Under the pieces are notes generated by a model. It searched no databases, was not told where the DNA came from, and was given only the letters and a program-made list of their open reading frames with translations. From Symsagittifera roscoffensis (Eukaryota; Xenacoelomorpha; Acoela; Convolutidae), in the NCBI RefSeq assembly GCF_963678635.1, contig NC_087063.1:3506580-3570579 (forward strand): a stretch of 64,000 bases of DNA, written 5' to 3'. A program made the translations under genes and the position numbers. Shown piece by piece: positions 44,369 to 54,866 of this stretch; positions within the stretch are counted from its first letter, which is position 1, and every line of letters begins with the position of its first letter.

Positions 44369-44547
44369 ATGGGCATAATTTCAATTTTTGCATCAAAACT
44401 GGCTCTGTCAATTATTCTGGTGGCAGTTTGTTGCGGAGAGGTCAAAGGTCAAAGGATGTCACAGTCCGATGTGATAATAAGACGACCCCACATGACGGTG
44501 GACAGAGGAAGCGAGACTGTCCTCCAGTATTCATCTCTCACCATCTG
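44369..44547 (+). CDS. FRAS1/FREM-like gene, exon 1 (signal peptide)
   Basis: ATG 44369 opens a signal peptide, MGIISIFASKLALSIILVAVCCGEVKG, with a hydrophobic core at about residues 9-21. The mature start follows, ending in RRPHMTVDRGSETVLQYSSLTI, where FRAS1/FREM proteins have the conserved V-x-x-G-x-x-x-x-L opening of the first repeat region. The exon ends at a clear donor, ATCTG|GTAAGG (44547/44548), in phase 2. The protein would be secreted or membrane-anchored and act in the extracellular matrix at epithelial basement membranes, as in vertebrate FRAS1/FREM2. Linkage to the next exon is inferred from order and family, since the gap prevents a frame check. Confidence 0.65.
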
Positions 44548-46057
44548 GTAAGGGAAAACAATTTGATTGGAAAGCAACACATCCATCCCCTCCCCCCTCC
44601 TTCTCCCCCTCCCCACCCGGCCTCAGAGGGTAGAATAATGCATCGACCGTATGGGTCGAACGCTTATCGACCCAATTATAAAGATTTAAAACATTAATGT
44701 CATATAAAGTCAATACCTGAGTCTGCCAGGGTCAATAAATGAGTCGAGAAGTCGAACTACAAGTCGAAACAAAAAAAATCGATTCGGTCAAAACATAAAA
44801 TTGAACCAAAAATATTTCCCAGGAATTTGACTTTTTGCTTACAAAACTGTAAAAACAATTACAAATAGCAAAATAAGCCAGTATATGTGTAGTTTGAATG
44901 CAAAGCTAGCTAGATCAACATAATATCTGATCATATACAAGACCGCCGCAAGAAATCTTAGTTATGGTCCCAACGTCAACTGTACGCTTTTTTGGGGACA
45001 ACAACAATCTGAACCACACAAAAATGATGAGAAGCCATCAAACCAGTCTTAAGCAAACTAAGTTAAAAAACAGTCCTACAAACAGAACAACAATATGACA
45101 AACTGTTATCACTTACATCTAGCTAAGATAATTTAAAAAATAATTTTGGATTTGAGATAAAAGATAATTTTGGATTTGAAAAGTTTGGTTTCACTCTCCT
45201 GAATTGGCGTTAAAAAAACACCAACAACAGATTTTTCCAATTCCGACTAAAAGTACGAAAAACGTTGCCAATTAGAGACAAAAAAATACTTCTACAGTTT
45301 TCCTATTGAAAATTATCTCGCACATAAGGATCTCGTTCTAACAAGTTTTTGGCCCTTATTTTGACTTGAACTTAAAACGAAAATCCCTCTTCGTTTATTG
45401 ATAGCTTTAGCATGAATCGTCTGTTTCAACAATCATAAAAACATAGTTTTCATATTGCGGGTAGTTGGTTCTTTTTTGGTGGTTAAGAAAGCTTAAAAAA
45501 CAAATTGGTCATCCAAATCAAAAAAAATCACCCGGAGGTTTGAAAAGGTTTGAAGCTCCGTTCAACCCTTTCAGCCTTGAGTCGATTATCAAGCAAACCC
45601 GATTGATAAAACAAACTTGAAAAAAATGTATGAAATGGCATGATACGTTTTTTTCCATCTCGTGAAAAAAATGTATGAAATGGCATGATACGTTTTTTTC
45701 CATACTATGGACTTGTTTACAAAAATTGCTTGCGAACTACTGTGGAATTTGATTTTGAAGCGCTTTTCTATATAAAAACTGTGGTTAAGTTTTTTGGGTA
45801 ATCCCCAGGGTGCAGATTCGCCATTTAGTTTGAAAAAACTTTGCAAAAAGCTTGAGAATAGAGGAATTGCATAGAAGAATAGTTTGTTAATAGATTTTTG
45901 ACCTGCGTTTAAAAAGGTTAGGTTGTGTTTTTTTACGGATTTTGGGTTAACTTACCATTATAGAAGAAACGCTTAAGCTTCTAAGAGTAATCTTCGAAGT
46001 GATTTGTTTAAAGGAAAAATTGAACCTGGACTGCTGGAATTCGGTCAATTTTTTTAG
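44548..46057 (+). other. intron 1 of the FRAS1/FREM-like gene
   Basis: It starts with GTAAGG and ends with CAATTTTTTTAG at 46057. It contains a pyrimidine-rich CCCCTCCCCCCTCC tract (about 44587-44605), some TCGA-rich sequence (44640-44790) reminiscent of the minisatellites, and a perfect 41-bp tandem duplication at 45618-45658 and 45663-45703. No gene seen. Confidence 0.5.
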
Positions 46058-46900
46058 CANNNNNNNNNNNNNNNNNNNNNNNNNNNNNNNNNNNNNNNNN
46101 NNNNNNNNNNNNNNNNNNNNNNNNNNNNNNNNNNNNNNNNNNNNNNNNNNNNNNNNNNNNNNNNNNNNNNNNNNNNNNNNNNNNNNNNNNNNNNNNNNNN
46201 NNNNNNNNNNNNNNNNNNNNNNNNNNNNNNNNNNNNNNNNNNNNNNNNNNNNNNNNNNNAAAATGATGATGCTTCACGCAATTTCGGCCAAATGACACCT
46301 GATATATTTGACTGTCAGGATTTCAAGGACGGGCGGGTGAAGGTCACTTTCAATCACTTCGGACTTCCGTTTCCAACCGAGCACAGTTTGGACATCCGTG
46401 TCAAATACGAAAGCAAATTAGACATACAATACTTCTCGACTGCAATTCAAATCATAGTCCGAATGAACCCAGCGCCGTCTATTCTGAATTCGCTTCCGCG
46501 AGTGCTTACGATTCCGTCACGTGATTTGTCTGTCAGCTTCCCGGACGATCTTCTCGACTTAAACGAGTTTCACTCGGGAAGTTGTCGGGTGGCGCCAAAC
46601 GTTCTCGTGTCAAGCTACCCGAAGTTCGGTAAGCTCGTGAGCGAGGATCCCGACTTCGGGTCTATGCAAAAATGCAGTTCGTTTTTTGAACAAGACGTCT
46701 CGTATCAGTTGCTGAAACCAATTGAAGAAATTAGTTCGAGTCTTGACTTCAAAAACGGGGCAGTTGTTGATTTCGTGCCTTTAATGGTTTCACCCGAGGG
46801 ATCGAAATCAGCTCAGTTTGTAACAGTTCCCATTCAAATCAGAGAGGGAAAAAAGTCTGAAGAGGATGAAAGTTTGAAGAAAAGTTTCAACATTCCGCGG
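46058..46900 (+). CDS. FRAS1/FREM-like gene, exon 2 (interrupted by the assembly gap)
   Basis: The acceptor TTTTTTTAG ends at 46057, two bases before the 200-N gap. After the gap the frame is open (NDDASRNFGQMTPDIFDCQDF) to the donor CCGCGG|GTAAAA at 46900/46901. The segment G-Q-(L/M)-T-P-x-x-F-D-C, then VKVTFNHFG and LDIRVKYESK, is the typical N-terminal region of FRAS1/FREM proteins before the CSPG repeats. A pair of Cys (SCRVAP, KCSSF) and FPDDLLDLNEFHSGSCRV follow. The donor is weaker than the others (GTAAAA). The gap length is arbitrary, so the phase across it cannot be tested. Confidence 0.75.
46060..46259. other. assembly gap, 200 N
   Basis: Exactly 200 N, a conventional placeholder length, lying within exon 2 of the FRAS1/FREM-like gene. 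ORFs translated as X across it have no meaning. Confidence 0.99.
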
Positions 46901-47250
46901 GTAAAACCTCTCTTCTTACTGACAAACAAAATAGAGACGGACCAACACACTCCTTTATGTTTAACATGGTTCAACTTCAAAGAGACAATCTCCAATTCTT
47001 TTTCAAATGAATTTTTTGTCATCTTTTTTGGCATTTTTTGTTGCAAGAGGTCGCAATCGTTTTTGCAAACTCGCTTTTTTTACGATATAATTTTTTTTAC
47101 CTAAGTCGCAAATTTTTGTGTTAATTTCACTTGTGTTAAAGAAATAAAATTTGTATAAAAAGAATTACACATAAGACTGCCCGCTGCATCAAAACCCTCC
47201 CCCTTTTCTATTCGTTCCAGAGTGTCTTAATTTTGATTTTCCAATTTTAG

Positions 47251-49149
47251 GCTGAATTCGAATCCGGCAGTTCTCCTTTTGATAACCTAATTCCGCTGAC
47301 CAGCGGTCTATTCGGCAGTTTAAGCATTATGTCTGACGACAAAAACCTGGTGCAAGATTTCGAGATTGTGTATGAAATCATTCAGAAATCCGAATACGGC
47401 GAAATTGTTCTCGCAGGAAATTCCGATTACCCTGTGACGTCATTTTCACAACAGGACGTCTCAGAAAACCGACTAGCTTTTAGGCAGAAAAAGGAAATAG
47501 AGAGGGTAACTATATTTAAAGTGAAAGTTCAAGCAACGAATTCGGTAACTCAAAATCAAGAGACCTTTGATATTACGTTCACATCAAGTCCTGAAAACAT
47601 TTTCGCTCCAACTATTGAACTTGGACAACCGATTGTCGTTAACGAAGGCACTGATATTTTGCTGTCGTCCGACTATTTCACAGCTCGACATCACAAATAC
47701 GACAGCAGTAATTTAGTGTGTCACGTTGCACGAAATCCGACAACAGGCGGAGGCTATTTCACCGTGAACAAATTAAGGCGAACCCAATTTACAGTATCCG
47801 AGTTACAATCGGGAAGTGTGAAATACACCCATAACGGTGATGACGAATATTGGGATAACGTCGTTTTAATTGTCAAAGCGGGCGAAAACGAAACTAGGGT
47901 TTTGTTGCAGATTTTGATAAACCCAATTGACGATCAGTTCCCGTTCAGTGCTAAAAACATCCAACTGAATAAATATCTAACTTTAGTTGGTTCTAACTGG
48001 AAGACAATATCACCACGTGATATATTTTACCAAGACAAAGACTCGTCGATTGAAAACATCATGTATTCACTCAAAATTAACTCTCATCACAATATTTCAT
48101 TTCGAAGAGTTTTGACAAGGTCGCTACAAAAATACGAAAATGACATTTCAAATTGGACTCAAATTGAAATAATACGCGGAAACATACAATGTCGTAATTT
48201 ACTGTCAAGTTTTAATACAACAACGGTGGATGTTCGGCTTGACGTTTCCGACAACGCTATTTTTCCGAACCATTTAAGACATTTGTTGAACGTCAAATTA
48301 GTGCATTTAGACGAAGAAGCGCCGACATTTAGCGAATGGGCTTTAATGTTTGTCGAAGTTGACGAATATAGACCGACGATAATAGGGAAAAAGTCGTTGG
48401 AATATATTGACAGTGGAACATTAACACCTATTGAAATTAAGTTCAAGGTCACAACTCGACCTTATGACCGGAACCCGGACAATCCACTAAAAGTCGGTCA
48501 GTTGTGTCTGTCCCAAACCGGAAGTGCGTTTGACACTTTGAACTGTAACGTGCAGTATTTTACCCAAAAAGATGTTAACGATCGAAAACTGTTCTATCTT
48601 CCGCCGATTTCAGAACGAGGAGTGATCACTCGGTTTATCGAGTTCGTATTTTCGGTAACCGACTCGGCTGGAAACACGCGACAAAATCAATATTTCAATG
48701 TCAATCTTAAACCGTTGTCAAATAGCCCGCCACGTGTATACGTCAAACATTTCCGACTCCAGCCGAACTCCGATTACGTAATAAACCACCACGACTTTGA
48801 GGTCATCGACCCTGAAGGCATCTCGGCAGCCGAACTGGTTTTCACAGTTCGGCAGTTTCCTGCAAAAATTCAAATTTTGCGCGACGGAGTATCGATGTCG
48901 AAACGAGGTATTACGACCTTCAAGGCAGCAGATTTAACCAATCAGAGAATTTCGTTTCAAGTCGGGGACTTTGTGAACTTTCAAGACAACTTCGAGGCCG
49001 TTTTGACAGATGGGGTGAATTTGGTGCCAATTAAAGTTCCAATTTCGATCGATTCTTTCAACGAATACAGTATCCATTCACAGACATTCAGTGATTTTGT
49101 ACGAATCAGTATCTATGTTCGACAAAGCAGTGCTGTCGCCCTAACTTTA
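47251..49149 (+). CDS. FRAS1/FREM-like gene, exon 3 (CSPG repeats)
   Basis: A large exon of 1,899 bp, exactly 633 codons, between the acceptor CCAATTTTAG (ends 47250) and the donor TTA|GTAAGA (49149/49150). It opens AEFESGSSPFDNLIPLTSG and carries about four to five CSPG/NG2-type repeats of 100-120 residues. Typical marks are YGEIVL, FSQQDVSENRLAF near residues 50-75; PTIELGQPIVVNEGTDILLS near 115-135 and FTVSELQSGSVKYTHNGDD near 185; then IDPEGISAAELVF, FKAADLTNQRISFQVGD towards the end. CSPG repeats bind matrix and growth-factor partners in vertebrate homologues. Introns either side are 350 bp and 3.06 kb. Not a single stop or frameshift, in contrast with the transposon genes around it. Confidence 0.9.
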
Positions 49150-51249
49150 GTAAGAATCCTTTTTCAATTTTTTTATTCCAAACACTTCTCGAAAATTGAT
49201 GAAATTAAGAATTCTGGGATGTTAATTTTGGACAGCAAGTAGGGTACCACAAATGAGGTCAATTCATTCAATTCAAATGTTTTAAGGAACGCTTTAAAAA
49301 ACTCAATTTCAATTTTCCTCTCCCTCGAGAAAACCCTAGATCTATTTTTTTTGAAATTTCTCAGACAGTTATAGGTTCTATGCACCTAAGAGATCAGGGT
49401 TGTAGCGATTAGCATGTGTGGCTATTAGCATGGGATAATTGCTTCAATTGGGTGTGCATTCAGAAGAAAAAGAAATCGACCGAAATTTTCAAATAATTTC
49501 GAAAACCATTTGTTTTGTTAGGAAAATAAAATATTCACTTTCGTCTAATTACAAATTTGGCTAAGAGCACGCTAAAATATAACAAAGATAGCCGGTTGCT
49601 GTACAATTACGAATTTTTTTTCTAAATTTTTTCAATTTAGTGTCTTTGTAGTGGGTTGTGTGATTCTAGAACTATAGGATCGCAAGAAAAAATTTGAACT
49701 AGGGATATTTGACCAACATTATTTTCAAAAAATGAGTAACAAACAAAAAGGAAAAAAATTTGAAATTTTTTTCTAAGTTTTGACTTTTTTGTTCAATAAT
49801 TTTACTTTTTTTTCAAATCTTTATTTTAGAATAAGTGCTCAAAGAAACACACAAAACTAATATTCTTGATAGTAAAATCAAGTGTTACGAGCCTAAAATT
49901 TTTTAAAAATACTTATTTTTTTGGCAAAATTGAACTAAAGTCAAAAAAATTAAACCCGTTTTTTTCGACATTGAGAAAGTTTGTAGACTTTTTTTACTGT
50001 CGGTCGAGTCGAATCAAGACTGAAAGGACCTAAATAGGACTTTATGGATCACTCAACTCTCTCCGATGATTTTTTGTGGAAGCTGATTTTGCGTGGAAAA
50101 CAAAAAAAAAGAAAAAACTACAGCACACTCGAATTTAAAGTTTCTCCCCTTTTTCAATCGACAGAAAACAGGTTTTTCAAGGCCACTTTTTGATGTGTAG
50201 ACTTCTTTTTCAAACAAATGATTTTGATTATATATCAAAAAAATATTCAACAGATTGTTGCAAAAATAAATCAATGAAAAACGAAAAACATTAAAAAATG
50301 CATTTCATATTCACAAAATTCAAAAGAACGAGCAGAGCCGATTACTGCGCAAATAGCACACAATGTTCCGACGATGATCTCAAAAAACAATCTGATTTTT
50401 TTAAAATTGGTGCCGTTTTTTCTGCGTGGTGAAAAAGAGAAACTAGGTATATTCGACGATCATAGTCACATTGGCCAGTTGGCAAACAGTTTCTTTATGA
50501 AATGATTAGAAAAACGAAATTGAAAAATCTTTTGAAAAAATTTAGGAAGTTTCCTGATTTTTTGAAGGTTTTTATTCCTATAATGGCGCTAAAAATTTTA
50601 CAATACTAACTTTACTCTGGTATAAAAGTAAATTTTCACGGCTTAATTTAAACTTATCTTAGCTACTGTAAACCTGCAAATTGTAACTTGACAAACTTTA
50701 TTGGCTGGAAAATAGACCAAAAATAAAAAGTTTCAAACCCGTTTTTTTCTCGACTCTGAAAATTGTTTCTAAATTTTATAATGCTTTTCGAATTGCAGTT
50801 GAAAAAGCTTTTGTATGTTTATGTTATATAACTCGAACCATTTTGTTGATTGTTTACAGTACCTGATTTTGCCTTAAAGCTAAAAAAAAGTTAAACACAT
50901 TCGAATACAAAGTTCCTCCACATTTTTCAAATGGTCGGAACAAAAATCCCTGGTGCGCATTCCGCAACAAAGCTTCTTCTAGCCTGGTCTCCGAATTGCC
51001 TACTAATTCGAAAGGTTCATCTAGGACTCTTAAAAACAGGCAAATCAGACTCTAATAATCGTTATGTAGATTAAGTGGGTAATTGAAACAACAAAAAAGC
51101 GAATTAGATGTATTACGCTAGCAATACTATAGACGTCGGACAAAACGCTTGCTAGGAATAAAGGGTCCTTTCTACTTTCTATCTTAGAAAGTAAATCTAA
51201 AATTCGCTGAGAAATATTTTATTAAAAAAAGAAGTTAGTATGAATTTAC

Positions 51250-51605
51250 AGCAAGTTGCCTTTTGACTCAATATTTATTTTTTACGGTGAGATTAGAGAT
51301 ATTTTTTTTGAGATTGGTTGGGGTGGTAGAAGAGAGTGGTGTTGGTGTTAGAAGAGATATTGTTGGAATGAATTCCCGTAGTTTTGAGCTTCTATTTATA
51401 CTCAGATTGGGAAATCACGCCACTTTTCGTATCAAATGAGAAGTTTCTTTTAACTTCGTATTCTTTATTCGTACATTCGTATTTTACGAGAAGAAGGTTT
51501 CGTATGCTCGTATTTTACGAGAGGAATCGTTAATATTCGTATTGAATGAGAATAGTCGTTTCAATTCTCAATGCTTAAAACGTTATACGAATTATTCCAA
51601 TAGCA
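51250..51605 (-). repeat. solo LTR-like block with a minus-strand promoter
   Basis: On the minus strand a purine tract (51606-51619, AAAAGGAAGGGAAA) is followed at once by TGCTATTGG, the polypurine-tract/TG arrangement that begins a 3' LTR. About 205 bp further on there is TATAAATA (51393-51400). AATAAA signals appear near 51270. Between the TG and the TATA box are four copies of a 17-bp motif (see the regulatory entry). No matching second LTR was found, and the far end is not defined. It is in antisense to the host gene. Confidence 0.4.
51426..51552. promoter_or_regulatory. four copies of a quasi-palindromic TTCGTA...ACGAGAA motif
   Basis: Copies at 51426-51442, 51476-51492, 51507-51523 and 51536-51552 fit (T/C)TCGTATNNNA(C/T)GAGA(A/G). 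The two middle ones contain the perfect inverted repeat TCGTATTTTACGA. They lie upstream of the minus-strand TATAAATA at 51393. They look like binding sites for one dimeric factor. Confidence 0.55.
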
Positions 51606-52212
51606 TTTCCCTTCCTTTTGCAAGGGAATAAAAACATATTTCTTTTGGTGGTGGCGGCGGCGTCACATTTTGTGAACGCAATAAAATAATTCATGTTTCT
51701 GTTTCTATTTGAAATCAGAACAGATGTTAAAACGAAGAGCAATAATTCGATGTAGAAATAACTGACAGAAAACTTATGAAACAGTAAATCTATTCGGCGG
51801 TCAGTGATCGGTTCAGGCTTTTCAGCTCGAAGTGTGCCAAGAATTGCATTGCAAAATATTTGCTTCAAAATATACAAATTAAATTGAGGCGAACAATTTA
51901 ATATTATTGGTTTTTGCCAGACAAAAAATATATCATTATACACTTCACATGGCGAGTGAGGGTATAATTATAAAAACAATTTTTTTTTTAAAACCAATTT
52001 TTTTTTCTTTTCTTTTTTCAAAAAACTTTTTCATAGACGTTAAAGGGCAGTCAAAATTTTCGGGGTTTGCCATGATACGATCAGCATTAATGCTTTTTAG
52101 ACTAAATTACGTGTATGCTCAATTTCGGGCCTGTAACCGTCATTAACTTATATAGTAACCGTTTAGTTATGTTTTTCAATTGCACGGTTTAATCACTTGA
52201 TTTTGCTTCCAG

Positions 52213-53287
52213 GCTACTTGGAGGTACTTTGAAGAGTTACGCAAAGCAATAGACAAAACAGACATTTACACAAAACAGGAGAAACAAGTCAAAAAGCGAC
52301 ATCTTCCGTCACGTGATCAAACCAAAACATCGCTCTACGCTTTCTCTCTTGTTAGAGAAAATTTCAACTTTCCAGAAAGTGATTTCGGCTATCGTCCCTA
52401 TTACAACATAGACGCACCGATTTCCAGTTACGGCGCTATTTGGATTGCAACGGGTGATGAATACAGAGGCGGGACTCTTACTCTAGACGACTTCGAAAAA
52501 AGCCAACAAGCTGTTATTTACAAACCAAATAACTTTTCTCGCAACTCGATTGTGAAAGATATTTTTGAGTTCCGACTTGATATAACTCCAACCGAAGGTT
52601 TCGAAGCGCACCAGAAATACCAGGCGCTTCTAAACATGCAAATCGAAATTAATATTATCCCTATAGACGTGACTCCTCCGACTATTATAGCGCATACTGT
52701 CTATGTTCCAGAAGGTGGAAAAGTTGCAATAAGCGGCGACATTCTAGAAGCCGAAGACAATGATTCGTTTTTGTCCCAAATAATCTGTTATATTTCTAGG
52801 CAACCGTCATATGGCTACTTAGCTAATGTAGACGCAACTTCGCCGTACTATTACTTGCCAATTAGTAGTTTCTACTTTGATCAGGTTAAAATGGAAAAGT
52901 TGGCCTATGTTCAAAGCTTACACACGCATCGAGTGCAAAAAATCGAACCGGAAGCTGATTTTATGAAGTTTATTTGCTCGGACGGAAAAAATTACGCAAT
53001 CCAGGAAACGTTGATGGAAATTACCATTGAACCGAGAAACGACGAGCATCCCAAGTTCCGATTGATTCAACCAATCACAGTACAAGAAGGAGCTTCCGTG
53101 GTTTTAGGTCGACCTTATTTTTCTCTTGAAGATGCTGACATGCCAAAAAAGAATTTGAACATAACTTTACTTCGAAAACCGAAATACGGAAAGATTATGT
53201 TGAGAAAAAGGATTTTTGAATCAGTTCAACAAGATCTCTACTACTCCGTCAATTATTTTGATTCTTCGAATCTAATCTTAAGCCCAG
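52213..53287 (+). CDS. FRAS1/FREM-like gene, exon 4 (CSPG repeats)
   Basis: Acceptor TTTTGCTTCCAG (ends 52212), donor CCCAG|GTAAGG (53287/53288), 1,075 bp open throughout. It opens ATWRYFEELRKAIDK and includes a region with YGAIWIATGDEYRGGTLTLDD. CSPG repeats follow: PPTIIAHTVYVPEGGKVAISG with ILEAEDND, and FRLIQPITVQEGASVVLG with YFSLEDAD and KPKYGKIML. The exon begins in phase 0, as exon 3 ends in phase 0, and it ends in phase 1. The protein must continue beyond this exon, since FRAS1/FREM proteins have about twelve CSPG repeats plus Calx-beta domains. No later exon lies in the window, so the retroelement block at 53900-64000 either sits in intron 4 or truncates the gene. Confidence 0.88.
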
Positions 53288-54065
53288 GTAAGGCTTAAGA
53301 CTTAATATTTTTCCTATTAAAACTATCAATAAAACTTGTTGTTTGAAAGTTGTTGAGTCTAGACTCTAAATTTTAAATCACTTGCTGAAATTTGAACTGC
53401 AGTTTTCACAAAATTTACGAGAGAAAAAGCGACATAAAAAAGATCAATTTCCAAGCACAATCTCAATTTTAAAACTTTTTTGAAACGTGAAAAAAAAAAT
53501 TTGTTTTTGTTAAAACAGTAATATTCAAGCCAGAACATATCCATCCTCCTATTTGGAGAGGAAAAAAACTGAAACTTTCATTTTTATTACTTTTACTTGA
53601 ATAGTGGGGTAATTGTTGATCAATCGAAGCTTTTTCTTTCAATCTCATAAAGTTGGTTCAATAGTTTGTTGGTATTACAGGTAGCAGATGTTTTTGAACA
53701 ACTGATACTTTGAGTCAGGCTTGAATGAATATAAACACATCAGTTACTTTTATAAATCAAAATAGAGTTTACACAACCAAGGGATTTAACTATAAAATTA
53801 AATACATCAAAATTATCCGTTTCTCAAAAGTTTGAAGGTTAGTTTTATTCCTTAAACATTCTTTTTCCGAAGTCTCCTTTTCTTCCTGAAGTATGTGAAG
53901 TCTGTCCACACGCGTAATAAGGGGAGGACTGGTTCATACAAAGGGGGTATTTTTTTGTGTTTTTTGTTTTTTATAAAAGTCAAAATTGTTAAAAGGAAAT
54001 TAATAGCTATACTACATAGCTATATAAAGCGAAAGAATAAATGCTTAAATAAAAGGATAAATTTC
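53288..54065. other. start of intron 4, no gene seen
   Basis: AT-rich. On the minus strand a purine-rich tract (AGGAAGAAAAGGAGA, about 53870-53886) lies about 180 bp past the coiled-coil ORF and could be a polypurine tract, but no LTR repeat could be matched to it. Confidence 0.35.
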
Positions 54066-54824
54066 TTACAATTTTCCTTCCAACTGGGCTATAAGTTGTT
54101 GATTTTTTGTTTTCAAATTGTGGATTTGCTTTTTCAGCTCCCGGATTTGGTGCGTTTCATGGATATGACTGCGCTGAATTTGCTCAGTATAGTCATCTAA
54201 CTGGGGGGTTTGTAATTTTGCTGTCAGATACTTTGCTGGGACATAGATTTTTTGATTTTCAAGAAGGGAATTAGTTATGGAATACATTTTTTTTATAGGG
54301 TGATAAGCTTCTAATTTAAAACGATTGATTAATGGACTCAAAGCATAATTGAGATCCATATAGAAGCCAGGATTGCTTTTAGAATTAATGTATCGTTCCC
54401 TTTCTAACTGAATATGTAATCTAGTGTTTATTTCAGTGGGTTGCAAGGGCTGTCGCCTAATGGTCATTGGACAATGAGAAGTTGATACCGGCGTATTTGC
54501 CGTTAGTATCTTATATGGTTTTACAATCTGGGTCCGTTTTTTAATTTTAGAATTCGAGGGAACCAGGGGTATTTGAAAATCAGGGGGTGAAATTTTTAGG
54601 GGTGGTGGCTGTGATGCTGTAGTTATTGGGACAGCTGAACTTGTTTGAAGTAGTGGCTCAACGAAGGATCGTGTTGAGGTCGGTTTTGCAGTGGGTGTTG
54701 TAGTAGAAGAAACAGTTGGTTGTTGAGTGAGTGCTGAAATCTGCGAGTCCAGTGGATCGGTTGGTGGCAGGAGTGAGAGAAGATCTTCAAAATCTCTCAA
54801 GTCGTCATCAAGTGTTGTGTTCAT
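54066..54824 (-). CDS. accessory ORF with C-terminal coiled coil
   Basis: 252 residues from ATG 54824, intact. The first 95 residues are acidic, then Ser/Thr/Pro-rich (TTTPTAKPTSTRS), and probably disordered. The middle has a basic patch (NSKIKKRTQIVKPYK). The last 40 residues (HETHQIRELKKQIHNLKTKNQQLIAQLEGKL, in overlapping heptads) form a clear leucine-zipper-like coiled coil. It begins 43 bp after the end of the envelope-like gene on the same strand. The layout recalls small phosphoprotein- or Gag-like oligomerising proteins, but I do not recognise a family and no function should be assumed. Confidence 0.55.
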   Translation of the reverse strand: MNTTLDDDLRDFEDLLSLLPPTDPLDSQISALTQQPTVSSTTTPTAKPTSTRSFVEPLLQTSSAVPITTASQPPPLKISPPDFQIPLVPSNSKIKKRTQIVKPYKILTANTPVSTSHCPMTIRRQPLQPTEINTRLHIQLERERYINSKSNPGFYMDLNYALSPLINRFKLEAYHPIKKMYSITNSLLENQKIYVPAKYLTAKLQTPQLDDYTEQIQRSHIHETHQIRELKKQIHNLKTKNQQLIAQLEGKL

Positions 54825-54866
54825 AGTTGAATCAGTTGGTATATCCTAGAACAGTAGAATTTTTTA

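Larger units (their letters stand above)
49150..52212 (+). other. intron 3 of the FRAS1/FREM-like gene
   Basis: 3,063 bp, GTAAGA to TTGCTTCCAG. AT-rich with no exon-like coding signal. Contains the LTR-like minus-strand promoter block at 51250-51605 and a short coding-like minus-strand frame just upstream of it (51575-51943, no known motif). Confidence 0.55.

Noticed and set aside
45999-46298. ORFs reading through the N run
   Set aside because: The residues are undefined and the gap length is a placeholder. Only the exon 2 frame after the gap is supported.
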